Shown here piece after piece: positions 30,556 through 41,900 of a stretch of DNA of 64,000 bases. Source of the DNA: Flectonema sp. DT1601 (Eukaryota > Euglenozoa > Diplonemea > Diplonemida > Diplonemidae); NCBI GenBank assembly GCA_964019425.1, contig OZ025850.1, positions 558,001 to 622,000 of the forward strand, given 5' to 3'. The first letter of the stretch is position 1, and each line of letters opens with the position of its first letter. Made by a program: the position numbers and the translations under genes. The notes below the pieces were generated by a model. That model was given only the letters and a program-made list of their open reading frames with translations. It made no database searches and was not told the origin of the DNA.

Positions 30556-32322
30556 ATGCCTCGCAACCTGTCCCTCCCAGGGATGCATGCTCACATCAAA
30601 TCAACAGTTATAAGTATCGGTAGGGATACTCGACCAGTAAGTGTTGATTTGGCTCGTACAGTTGAAGTTAGGGACATGGCATCTGGGTGTGAAGACGACT
30701 TGAAACAATATTTTGAAGAGTTGGGTGTGGTCGAGAATGTCAGTACCGCTGGTGGAATCTATCAAGTGGTATTCAAAGAGGAAGACGCTGCTGATAGGGC
30801 TCTTGCCTATGATAAAACAACCCTAAACGGAGAAACTGTAACCGTAACAAAACCAGAACGAAGAACGACAAGAATTCAAGGAAGAACAACAGCCTTTATC
30901 AGTTCTGTTTTTAATTTATTAAATGCAGTTGTCGGGTCAGGAGTACTCGGACTTGCATACATCATGAAAGGAACCGGAATCGCTTTATTTATATTTCTAA
31001 TGTGCATAATGGTCATCGTAGTAGATTATTCTCTTCAGCTACTTATAGCAGCGGCTTTGACTACTAAAAAACGCGGAGAAGTCATCAGCTACGAACGACT
31101 AGGTGCCCTAGCCTGGGGAGAAGCAGGACGAATATTAGTAAGTGTTATGATTATCATTCAGAACACTGGAGCTATGGTTGGAGCCTTTAAAGTATTTAAG
31201 GATGTAATTCATGAGATAATGGTTTTAGTTGTGAGTGATTCACTGAAGGATTCACTTTTAACAAATAGTGACTTCATGACCTCACTAGCTGCCATGGTAA
31301 TGTTTGTTCCAGCTTGCAGTACAAAGATAGGAATCCTTGCGTATGTTGGTGTTGTTGCTGTTGGTTTAACAACATTATTCGTAGTATTCGCGACAGTGAA
31401 ATCTCAGTTGCTCTCTCGCGAGCATACCTGCCTTGATGATTGTGATTTATATTATGTTCATCCAACTGTTGATACTTTCTTAGCATTACCAACGATGTGT
31501 TTCTCTTTTGTTTGTCACACCAGTCTACTTCCAGTCTTTCATGAACTTGAAGTGGCTGATGAATTGGGTCGGACTCGAAGATCACAAAAAAGAATGACAT
31601 TAGCGGTTCATGTTGCTTTGGTGTTGGCGTTTATATTGTACATGATGGGTGCGTTCTTTGGGTATTATACTTTTAGAGGTCAAACAAATCAAGACTTATT
31701 GAAGAACTATGAGAATGCTGAGAAAGACGCTCCTCTTTCAGTCGCTGTGAGATTATTATTTATGTGGGCAGTCTTAATGTCAATTCCTTTGTTGATATTT
31801 CCGTACAGAAGATCTCTCGAAAACTTGGCTGACGCCATTCGCACGATGCGAGGAATGCCTATCCCTGAACCCCGTGAAGGACGCGCATTCTACGCCATGC
31901 ACATCTTTCAAACCTTTATCATCATATCGATAATGTTAGCTGGTGCTATTACGGTTCCGCATATTACGACTGTTTTCAGTGCTGTTGGAGCTACTTCGTC
32001 GGTGTTTTTGGTGTTCATTTTACCGTCTTCTCTATACATTAAAATTTGTTTGGGAATTAATAATTTGGAAAAAGTTCGTAAGAAGGGAAGTTTGTTGACA
32101 ACGGTATGACTTTGTTAATGTTTTGAAAATAGCATGTTGAGTACACACAACTCATCAATCAACAAACAGGAACTACTTCAAGCTCAGAGAGAAGAGGAAG
32201 ATAGAGCCGCGCCATTACCATTTGCATACGTTGGTCCTATGGTCTTGCTTATTGCGGGATGTGTTTTATTTGTTGTTTCTTGGGCAGGTCTTTTATACGG
32301 ATGGATTACAGGAGATAGTTAA
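30556..32322 (+). CDS. RRM-like domain fused to an AAAP/SLC38-type amino-acid transporter (two exons)
   Basis: Exons 30556-32103 and 32170-32322 (66-nt intron, GTATGA...AACAG) give 566 residues. Residues ~33-100 look like an RNA-recognition-motif fold: RTVEVRDM (beta 1), EDDLKQYFEELG (helix 1), IYQVVFKEEDAADRALAYD (beta 3/helix 2), NGETVTVTKP (beta 4). From ~111 an AAAP transporter begins with its signature (SSVFNLLNAVVGSGVLGLAY) and continues through about eleven hydrophobic helices; the last one is supplied by exon 2. AAAP proteins move amino acids across plasma, vacuolar or lysosomal membranes with H+ or Na+. An RRM-like domain on the cytosolic N-terminus is unusual. Start chosen after the acceptor at 30521-30522. 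Confidence 0.8.
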
Positions 32323-33921
32323 GACTTCTTCGTATTTTTGACCCAAAATCAACCACGGCGTTCAAATCATCAGATTTTGACGACAACAACAACAAAGTAC
32401 ATAATCCGACAAATGCGCGTTCTGCTTTTTTTTTTTTTTTTTTTTAAATAAAATTTTAAAATCCTACTTTAGTATGTTGTGTTTTAGAAGTGATTTTACA
32501 TTGCGTGTATAATTTTGAACGAGTAAAAAAAAAAAAAAAAAAGTTTTAATAATGGAGTTCAGTTCTCTGCGTTCAGGTTGCAGAATCCACTCATCGCATT
32601 CACTCGCACGGAAACACGAGTACTCCGATGCCTTAGCACACTTGTCCATCTGGACCGAGTGCTGCCAAAGCCTGGCTTAGTTGACAGCAGCGTGAGTGAC
32701 GGATACGTATGTTTATTGAGGATGAATTTCGTCTCAAAAATCTGCGAATGTATCAAAAAAAACGTGTATTTTTATTCAATTCGCTTCTTTTTGTGTAAAG
32801 TGATTTTTGCATAACAACAAAAGAGTAACAAAAAAAAAAAAAAAAACGTTCTATGGTGATGGTCGAAATGGAAGAAAAAAAAAAAAAAAAAAATAACTAT
32901 TTTAGAATATCATTGTTCAGCCACAATAATTGTTATTATATAACAAAAAAAAACAAATTTGTTCGATAGCCGTGTTACACAGTTGTGTATATCTCAGAGG
33001 AGTTTCCCTCCCGACTGCAATGTATCATATTTGTATTGTGTTGTGTTTTTGGGTAACCCGAAATGTGTACCTGCTTATGTTTTATTATGTCAGTTTTTTG
33101 GCGGGGCACGAAAAAAAAAATTCTGTTTTTTTTCTTTCTCGACGCTCCTTTATAACTTTTAATTACTATTATTTTTGGTTTTATTGCTTACCTTTTTGCG
33201 ATGTCTTGTTCTGAGCTGAAGGAAGAGGTTCGATAATATTAAAAAAAAAAACGAAAAAAACAACAACATCACTGACTGAGCAACTTATAGAACTTAGCGA
33301 CGACGACGGTGTTTTATTCGAAGCTCTACTACTGCTCATTAAAAAAAAAAAGAAGGAAACAAAAAAAAAATCGTTAATTCTGTGCGTGAAATATCTTACG
33401 TATTTTATTTATTTCCGTCTTGTCTATTTCCCCCACCCCCCCATTTTTTTTTCTTCTTTGTTCTAAACGTAATTCTTCCTTTGTCAAAGTTAAGCATCAC
33501 AACTAGTCACTGTATCTCAGAACTAGTGTTAAATTATCGTTATGTTGTTTATGATGCAATTCATTTGTGTTTTACGTACAAAATCAAACAGTTAACCCCC
33601 TCCAGTTATAATGATTCATGTCTAATTTGTTGCGTGTTAACCTTGATTTATTTATCCAAGTCCCCCCCTTTTTTTTTTTCCTTCTGTGTTACGAACCAAA
33701 CAGATGGCTGTTATTGTGCTGTGTTTTGGGAAAAAAAAAAAAAAAAAAAAAAAGGAAAAGAGCGAAGACTAGATTGCTTAATTGAGCGAAACCATCAACA
33801 GAGTTTTTTGTTTATTTGCAAATATCGATAGCAGACTTACTGTTTTTTCATGATTTTTATTTTTTTTTAATTTTTTAAGAAATATATTTATCTCTCTTTT
33901 TTCAGTATCCAAGGTACACAA
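32323..33921. other. AT-rich spacer with one GC-richer island
   Basis: Mostly A and T runs without coding signal. The stretch 32550-32710 is clearly less AT-rich and holds a 42-codon frame (listed separately) and a potential hairpin (GCTGC...GCAGC near 32660-32692). Acceptor TTTTTCAG ends at 33905 for the next gene. Confidence 0.5.
32552..32680 (+). other. Small open frame or structured RNA, uncertain
   Basis: ATG to TAG, 42 codons, in a GC-richer island inside an AT-homopolymer spacer. The translation (MEFSSLRSGCRIHSSHSLAR..., ending in WTECCQSLA) has no known match to me. The reverse strand is also open here. No good acceptor precedes it. It could equally be a non-coding RNA or the relic of an exon. 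Confidence 0.2.
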
Positions 33922-35058
33922 ATGTGTGACAGAATCCAAAGTGTTTTGAACGTCTCAAAAACGACTGCACGACGGGCGTTAAAGATCTGCAACAATGACG
34001 CAGAACAAGCACTCGTTTTAATAATGGATAATGACATAAGTGAAGCTGAGGAAGACGGGTCTGACCCGTCAGAGTTAGAGAGTTTTGATATTTCAACAGA
34101 AGGTATTGAGACAAACGAAGATTTCGATTCCGAAGTCAGCGATGATGAATTCGAAAGAGCGTGTACAACTTATATAAAAGACGATACTGTCTTTGACAAA
34201 GAAGCTTTTCTACCTTCAATTCAAGAGCAACTAGCAGTTGAACAACACTGTGATAATGTTCAAAAAGATGTTCTCAACTTTGTAGTCAGACAGAGTAAAC
34301 TGCGGTCAGAAGCCGCCTATCCGATTCTTTTAAGACGAGTTCATCGGTTGGGATTTGAAGAAAATCACTTAACCAGAGCGCTCAGATATATTAGAGATGA
34401 AGCTCCGATTATTATACATATTAACTTAGATCAGGGAAACAGACTTCGAATGCTATCAATCGACACACATTACAGAAATCAGTTTGAAACTGGGACATCA
34501 AACGGAACACTTGACCACTCTACGAGACAGGGTTGGGAATCAAGGCTTTTTGGTAAATTCTATGATGACGTAGAAGGATTTCAAAGACCAAAGTACGGCT
34601 GTTTAAATGTTGTTCGCGACCCGAAAGGAATCACATCCGCCTCTCAATACGGAGATAGTTACTTTGTTTTGAAAGGCGTTCGTCTTCGCTGTTCCTTTGC
34701 TGACCAAGACAGCAGTTCTGATAATTGTGAACTCGCATGCTGTGAATGGTACGCACACGTTTTTAATCAATTCGGTAAAAGAGAGCTTCAGGCTATATTA
34801 CAAGTTGCTAATGGAAAGCTACCGTTCAAACCTTCAAGCTGTATCGCAACATATAAAGAAATTCAAGTACACGGAGAAATCTCTCTTAGAGACAATATTG
34901 ACTACATAGTCGTAGCTGCTAGACACAAGAAACACCCTCAAGTCTTACAACACATTGCTACTTTCTGTAGTACTCACGATGTTGAATATCACTTTACAGA
35001 TGAGTTGCAAGCTACTTTGAAATCACTTCCTGAAGAAGGTGATTTTACAGTAAAATAG
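33922..35058 (+). CDS. UBA-like plus DUF3626-like domain protein
   Basis: 378 residues, one exon. Residues ~3-36 (IQSVLNVSKTTARRALKICNNDAEQALVLI) look like a UBA/CUE ubiquitin-binding helix bundle. After an acidic linker (~38-100) comes a domain I recognise as DUF3626-like, a mainly bacterial family of unknown activity: IIIHINLD at 163-170, YRNQFETGTSNG at 184-195, WESRLFG at 205-211 and RPKYGCLN at 222-229. These blocks are well kept. The combination suggests that a ubiquitin-reading module guides a bacterial-derived enzyme-like domain, but the activity is unknown. Start is the first ATG after the acceptor at 33904-33905. Confidence 0.65.
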   Translation: MCDRIQSVLNVSKTTARRALKICNNDAEQALVLIMDNDISEAEEDGSDPSELESFDISTEGIETNEDFDSEVSDDEFERACTTYIKDDTVFDKEAFLPSIQEQLAVEQHCDNVQKDVLNFVVRQSKLRSEAAYPILLRRVHRLGFEENHLTRALRYIRDEAPIIIHINLDQGNRLRMLSIDTHYRNQFETGTSNGTLDHSTRQGWESRLFGKFYDDVEGFQRPKYGCLNVVRDPKGITSASQYGDSYFVLKGVRLRCSFADQDSSSDNCELACCEWYAHVFNQFGKRELQAILQVANGKLPFKPSSCIATYKEIQVHGEISLRDNIDYIVVAARHKKHPQVLQHIATFCSTHDVEYHFTDELQATLKSLPEEGDFTVK

Positions 35059-35639
35059 AAAACTGATTTTTTTTTTTTTTTTTCAGTTTTGATTATTTTG
35101 CATACATTCACATTCACGACAGTGAGGTCGTTATCGAGTGATAGTGACAGTGACAATCATTTTTTTTTTTTTTTTCTCCCTAAAAATCTTTTTTTTTATT
35201 TTCATTTTCATCATTATTTCTTTATGTATCTATATTCAATTCCTGACAACAATCAGACAAAAAAGGTGGAAAAACTGACGATGGCATGCTGTGTTCAGGA
35301 TGCCTGAGCTACACCACAACAATCCTAACAAGATAAGGTCTACTAACGTTGCTGTTGCTATTGAGTTAATCTGATGCTCTATAGCTTGCTGTATCAGTGA
35401 TGGACAGTACGCAATGTGGTGGACTTCCTTATCTATCTATTTTGTGATTGATTTATTTATGATAACCCCTCCCCGGCTAACAAAATTAATACTAATTTTT
35501 TTTTTCTAAAACCCGTAGCGTCGACTTCCCCGAGTATTCGGAGGGTTTACGTTGTCATGTCCTGTGTTTTTTTTTTTATTTTTTTTTATTTGGTTTTTTC
35601 TATCCTTAAAATTAATTCAAATGAACAACATCTTTACTA

Positions 35640-35675
<36 letters not shown>

Positions 35676-37182
35676 AGTATTATTATTGTGTTGTGATAGT
35701 TTTTAGTTTCCTACTTCGGCTTCTTCAGAGATCAGTTCTTTGAATAGGAAACGAAACGAATACTCACAATAAAACGTGATATAGTCGTACTCCCAATCGA
35801 GTTATTTAGTGGAAGAAGGCTTTTTTTTGGGAAACATAAAATATGTGAGATAAATCTTCCATATTCACCAATCTCAATGTGCCATAAAATGATGTTTGAG
35901 ATAATGATGTTGGCTGTCTTTTCACTGAATTATATAAACTCAAAAAAAAAAAACTCTATTTTTTGTGTTCAAAAATGTTTCGATGAACTCCACCAGCAAT
36001 CTGATCTGCCTTTTGGGATAGAACGCGTTGAGCGTGAAGCTCGTAGTAACTACTCTCAGGGTAGGTCATGGTGTTGTTTTTTTTAATAATTTCTAACTTC
36101 CTGATTATGCACATTCATTTCTGTGGTGCTGCTTTATCCTCTGAATTTTTATATTTTTATTTTTACCGGAGGGGACCATCTGTAATTCTCGTTTTTTTAC
36201 GGAATAGTTAGTTTTACGTGTTGAAGGCTGGGAGATCCTCCCCCTGCAAATTTATTGATTAGCTTCTGTTTACTACAATTCCTTTCCTTTTTTTTTTTTT
36301 TTTCGATCTATAAAAAAAAAAAAAAATAATAATAATAATAATAATAATAATATAAAAGGCCCAAGATTTGCTTATCCCCCTTTCGTCGTATTGGGTAAAT
36401 AAAAAGTGAATTATTCTGCCTATTTTGTATTTAAGATTTTGATATCCACCCATACCATCCTCCCCCTTAATTTTTTTCGAAACCGATTTTTGGTGTAGAG
36501 TTTTTTTTTTACGACATTTGCAGAGACCAACATTACCCTTGGGTTAATTTTGATACGGCACATATGTTTATGTCTTTATATTAATATGCTCAAACAATTC
36601 TCCCCCTTTGGTTTTCGATTATTGCGGTGCTATCGGTATGTGATGTGGGCAAAAGAATCTTCGGTGAGATGTGCGTCCCTTCTTTGCCTCTCTTTTTCTT
36701 CCTCGCTTTTCTTCTTCTTCTTCTTCTTCTTCTTTTTTTATTTTATAATTTGTTATAAATAATGTAGACCCCCACACGACGTGTCTTGTTTATGAACAAA
36801 AATTGTTTTGTTTTCAATCAAGGTTTTTTTTTTCGCAAAGTGTGCTTTTTTTTTTTTTTTTTTTTTCACGTTAAATTACTTATGATTGTTCCCGACATGA
36901 TCAGTAGTTGGCACAAAACTATTTTTTTTTCCCTCCTTTTCCCAATTCTTTTCTTTTGCACATTACACAAAAAAAAAAGAAGAAAAAAAAGAAAAAAAAA
37001 CACCTATTACCTTTAAAAAAGGTTACATTTTATTATTAATTATAGTTCTTTCTGCTTATTGGATGCGTTGCCATAATATTCAGTTCTGTTTTTTTTTTAC
37101 ATGGTTAATAATTTATTTCATTTTCAGCAAGAAAAAAAAAAAAAAAAAAAAAAAAAAGAAATTCAAAAAAAAAAAAAAAATC
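35059..37182. other. AT-rich spacer
   Basis: About 2.1 kb dominated by T runs (for example 35641-35674) and an (AAT)n run at ~36327-36351. One exon-like frame is noted at 35976-36086. Acceptor TTTTCAG ends at 37127; the leader from there to the ATG at 37183 is nearly pure A. Confidence 0.5.
35976..36086 (+). other. Exon-like open segment, orphan
   Basis: A compositionally normal stretch inside poly(A/T) spacer, open for ~37 codons (CFDELHQQSDLPFGIERVER..., ending WCCFF). A Cys-Cys near the C-terminus recalls prenylated small GTPases, but nothing upstream supports a full gene. It may be a gene relic or a missed terminal exon. Confidence 0.2.
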
Positions 37183-38580
37183 ATGACCCAAGCAAAAGAC
37201 GGAACTGTTGTTGTAGTCGGTGATGGTGGTCTACTCACATGGGGACTGGCTTATTATTTAAGAAAGAGTTGGAAAGAAGTTGTTGTTGTCGGTGAGCAAT
37301 CTCCACGGGAATCGATGCTTACATCAGCTGCTGTAGATGTAGAGCCGAGAAGAGTCCCTCACTACATGACCATCCGTAACATTGTAAGTGGTGTTTGGTT
37401 AAAAAGCCTCGAAAAACTTTTTGGAACTAATGTCCCACCACAGAACTACAACTTCAACGGATGTGGAGTTTGGGTAAATCCACAATTTTATAACTACGCA
37501 ATACGGATGTTATGTAGAACAAGAGAATCGACTCTGGATGAATACGACATCCCTCAGACGAGATTATCTCATAACTCAACTCTACTATTGAATGAGTTGC
37601 AAAAAGAAATTCCACAATACCTCCCTAGATCTAAATTAATCATAGATGATAATATTCACAGTTTATACTTTGAGAATCAATCATTCAGTGATCAACGTAA
37701 TCGTCTTGTGAGACTCAACAAAGTTGGAATCAGCCGTTCATGTGATATCAGCAAGGGTTCCGATGCTGCAGATCTCTACCCGACTTTGTATTCAGTTCGT
37801 CAATGGATTAGAAAAGATATTAAATACTCTACTGATGTCGCTGATTTATCATTTTTGACAAAAGCTCTTCGAGAATTCTGTCTTACGAAGAATACTAAAC
37901 ATGTTCCTTTGGGAGTTTCATCATTTAAATCTGAATTAACGAGTGATATCTCGTCAGTGATCACGTCAGACGGTAACTCCATCTCTTGTGATGCCGTCGT
38001 ATTGTCGTCGGGGTATGATAATGTGAAGTTGTTATTGAAGGCGGGATTTTATGGTATCGTTCCTCCCTTGATTGAAATTTATAATTATGGAATTGATGTG
38101 TCAAATGATGAGCTTTCACTAATCCCAAAGAGATCTTTTACTATCGAAAACGGTGTTGGATTTCTTCAAAGTAAAGACTCAGTTAAGATAACAGGTTTAC
38201 ATACATTCGGGAGTCCAATGTCAAACCAATCACCGAGATATGAATATTTTACTTCTGGTCAACTTTATGATGAAGTAGTTGATCGATTTCGAACAGAGTT
38301 AGACAGATTCGCAAACATCCCTCTGAACACTAACAGCGTCACTGCTGTTCACGTAGACGCTGCTGCTCTCACACCCGACTCACTTCCTCTAATTGGTAAG
38401 TTAGAAGCAAGTAGGTTTCATTCTCGTCCATCAAATGTATATTTATGTTGTGGATTAGGTCTCGCAGGTGGTAGCTCAGCTCTCGGTGCTGCAAAACTGA
38501 CAGCAGCAATCAGTTCTGGTGATGAGACAGATATTCCTTCAGAACCATACCTCCCATCGAGGTTTTGGTTTAGTAGTTAA
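37183..38580 (+). CDS. FAD-dependent oxidoreductase, DAO family
   Basis: 465 residues. The N-terminus has a beta-alpha-beta dinucleotide fold (TVVVVGDGGLLTWGLAYYL ... VVVVGE). Compared with the usual GXGXXG of this family, the third glycine appears replaced by Thr. The C-terminus carries the second FAD signature of DAO-type enzymes (SLPLIGKL ... YLCCGLGLAGGSSALGAAKL). Such enzymes oxidise amino acids or other secondary amines; the substrate is not evident. The start is the ATG at 37183, because upstream in-frame sequence is poly(A) leader and outron. Confidence 0.75.
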   Translation: MTQAKDGTVVVVGDGGLLTWGLAYYLRKSWKEVVVVGEQSPRESMLTSAAVDVEPRRVPHYMTIRNIVSGVWLKSLEKLFGTNVPPQNYNFNGCGVWVNPQFYNYAIRMLCRTRESTLDEYDIPQTRLSHNSTLLLNELQKEIPQYLPRSKLIIDDNIHSLYFENQSFSDQRNRLVRLNKVGISRSCDISKGSDAADLYPTLYSVRQWIRKDIKYSTDVADLSFLTKALREFCLTKNTKHVPLGVSSFKSELTSDISSVITSDGNSISCDAVVLSSGYDNVKLLLKAGFYGIVPPLIEIYNYGIDVSNDELSLIPKRSFTIENGVGFLQSKDSVKITGLHTFGSPMSNQSPRYEYFTSGQLYDEVVDRFRTELDRFANIPLNTNSVTAVHVDAAALTPDSLPLIGKLEASRFHSRPSNVYLCCGLGLAGGSSALGAAKLTAAISSGDETDIPSEPYLPSRFWFSS

Positions 38581-38983
38581 TTATACGTGATGGACAGCTG
38601 TAGATGATTTACAAACAGAACAACACAAGACTGCTATCGTTAGTCAGCAGTACCAGTCAGTTCGGTACCTCCATCCGTAGAGATCCCTTAACAGGACTCG
38701 TAGTCTCAATGGAGTTGACAACGACAATAGTAAACAACGATACCCACAGCGGGCAGGAGAATCATTCTCTTCTAGCTTCAGTCAATAGTGAGGTGGTCAC
38801 ATTGTTACTATTCGTAGTAACCTTCTCGCAATTAGAGTTATCAATCTTATTGAGTGGCATTTGTTTAGGAAGTCGTAACGTAACTGTTGAGATTTGAGTG
38901 AAATGAATTATTACTTTCTCTTTATTTTATTATTATTCAGTTCAACACAAACATGTTATCCGATAACGGTTAAACAACAACAA
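38581..38983 (+). other. 3' UTR, outron and 5' UTR
   Basis: No separate gene supported, although one frame stays open at 38604-38897. The pyrimidine-rich TTTATTTTATTATTATTCAG ends in a strong acceptor at 38940. A seven-codon upstream frame (ATGTTATCC... TAA, 38952-38972) precedes the main start codon. Confidence 0.5.
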
Positions 38984-41900
38984 ATGAGTAGGAATGTGAG
39001 CGTCACTTTCCTCAATGATCGAATTGAGACTCCTCCGATGACTCCCCGAATAGTAACGCCATTTTCAGACTTTACTTTCGGAAGTAGGCGACAGTCAGAA
39101 ACTTCTGTTGAAGACTTGAGTAATACAATGAGAAGGAGAAGTGTTGCTGAGGTTGTCGATGCGATTAAGGGACCGAGAAAGAAGTCTCACCACGATATAC
39201 ATTCGCTTCGAATGTCTTTGGATCACAGCGTACGACGAAAGAGTTCAGTCCTGTTAGAAGCTGCGTCTCGATTAGAACGACAAGACAGGAGAGCTTCCAG
39301 CTTCTCCGCTGAATTATCTCCTCGATCTGTTGCTAGATGTGAACTTGGTGGAATATTTGATTTGGTTTGTTCTAAAGTTAGAGAGATGACAGGTGACATT
39401 CAATCAATACCACTACTTCAATCATGGATTAGAGAGAATATCATTCCTGACATTGTCGGTTTGATACAAAAGAAGGGATCTACTCCTCCACCAGCTGAAA
39501 CTGTCAGCATCCTCCGAAAAGTTCAAAAAGAGCAATTCAGGAAGATAACTTCTGCCGAGGCCACCATCACTACCCTTCGCTCAACTGTTACTCAACTGGA
39601 GACTGATCTGACTAAAAAGACACAACAAGTGTTAGAAGTCCGTCGTACAATATACCAAGAGCTACTTCAGTATAAATTAAGAGGAGGAGTAGGTTCTTCT
39701 GGATTGGCTGATAACGGTGCTTTCAGTCTTTTTGACGTCTTCAAGGTTTGTATTATAATCATCTGTAGTAAAGACTACTTATCTCACTTCTCTTATTTCG
39801 AACTACAAAACAACCAGCTAATCGGTGCATCTAACGGAGAAGAGATCGACGTCTTGAGAGACATTCACGAGTCTGAAAAGATGATTGAGCTTCGAGAACA
39901 GGAACAGCAGATGGCAGAGCGAGAAAAGATCCTCCTGGCAGACTTGTTAGAAAAGAGTAACCAAGTAGAAGAAATCAGAGAAGTTTTAAAGAGCAACAGA
40001 GTACGTGCTCGCGAGGAAGCCATCGATATGAAAGCACAGCATAAAATGCAGATCAGTATCAGAGAATCAAAAATAGAAGTTCTCAACCAGGAGAATCAAC
40101 GACTCGCTGAGTTAGAGATTGAAAATAAAAACACAGAGCCAGTAGCAGAAGGAGGAGCCCCGTCTGAAGGCAGTTTTGCAAAACCCAAAAAGAAGATGTC
40201 AAAAATAAGATTCAGCGGCATGTCAACAACTTCTTCCATAAGAAAACCAATTAAAGAACGAACTAATTCAATGAATAGCCGACCCAGTTTATCGAGGATG
40301 GCATCAATAGTAAGCACCTACAGTGATGATGATGAATTACAATCTACTCTACTGAAAAAGAAAACCCACAAACTAATTAATCCTCGACGTAGCAGTAGCA
40401 AAGCAAATCTTGAAGTCAAGAAAATACGAACAAGAGACGTTGGTAGCTCTCCCATCCAAGCGCCCAACAGAGAGAGTCAAACAGCTGCGGTGGTCCAGCA
40501 ACCACTCGAGGCATACGCGCTACTGGCTGGTGAAGTTTCTGCAAAGTCTAGTGATTTAGATGCTTGTCAAATTCGATTAAATAATGAAGTGAGGAAGTGT
40601 GAGAGATTAGATACGCTTCTTCAGGAATGTCTTAAGAAGATTATTTCACTCGTAAAACAAGAAAATCCTTCTCTTAACTTATCAGTAGAATCAGATTCAA
40701 TTATAGACGTTGACACTGCAATGCGAGAATTACAAATTACACTGCCGTCGCCATCACCACTAAACAAACAGAGAAAGAGAGATTCGACAGTCAGTTTGTT
40801 TAACAGCATCAGCAGCAGCTCAGTTGCCACTGAGTTAGAAGGATTAGGGTTAGATGACAGTATGATAAAACCAAAGTATCCAATTACAACATCAGATGAA
40901 ACTACTCAAACGAGTCCAACAAACGAAACAACCACATCATTCATAAAGAACACTAATAACAACCCTTCTGTTAAATCACATCAACAACAATCTGAATGTC
41001 ATTGTGTTCCGTATGGCTGCGATAAGGATTCAGTTATGGCTTTTCGACTACTCTCAGAATCTAATAATTTACCACCATCAGGCGAATGTATTGGGTTTGT
41101 GGTTATAATTGTTTGTCCAATTCCGGAAGAAAGAGAACAACAAATACTTCGAACTATTATCCAAGATGCTTGCACTGCATATGGAGGATGGTGTCTCACT
41201 GATACCCCTCGACACTGGAGCTTTAGTATTGCGACTGCTGATCCTGATAAGGCTGCTCAGTTAGCAGTCAAGGTTTCTACGTCGTTTCGATATTCAATTC
41301 TTCATACTGGTGTTGCTTGTGGAAGAGGTCATCCAATAGTTGATAATATTCAATCAAATAATGTTAATTTCATTTATCCATCAAGATTGGTAATGAAGGC
41401 TACTCGTTTAGCTGAACACGCTGCTTCGAATCTAATCTTTTGTACACCAGAAGTTGCCAGTGTAGTTCAAAATCAGTCTTTGTTCATAGCTGGTGCCACA
41501 GCTTCAGATCCACAAATTCAGTTGAAAGTCACATCACCTCCAAAATATGTTTTGGGAGATCGCGAGATGCTGTCAGTTCAGAGAATTACATTTAATGGCT
41601 GCGACAACAAAGCTGACGACTCAGAGCAGCCAGACATGGGAAGTACAACAGCGTTATCGGATCCGTCTTGTGGAGGATTAGCTTGTTCTGTTGTTTGGTT
41701 TCACGCAGGTTCTGATTTCAAATTAAAATCAAAAGATCTACTTCGACAATGTCATTTAATATTCAGGATTATGACAAACAGATATTCCGGTGTTGAATTG
41801 TTCAGCGAGACTCGCATGGGTTCATTCGCTGTTGCCTTCAATTCACGAGCATTTGCTCTCGTTTACACAATCCGATGTTTAAACAATGTGATCCGGCATC

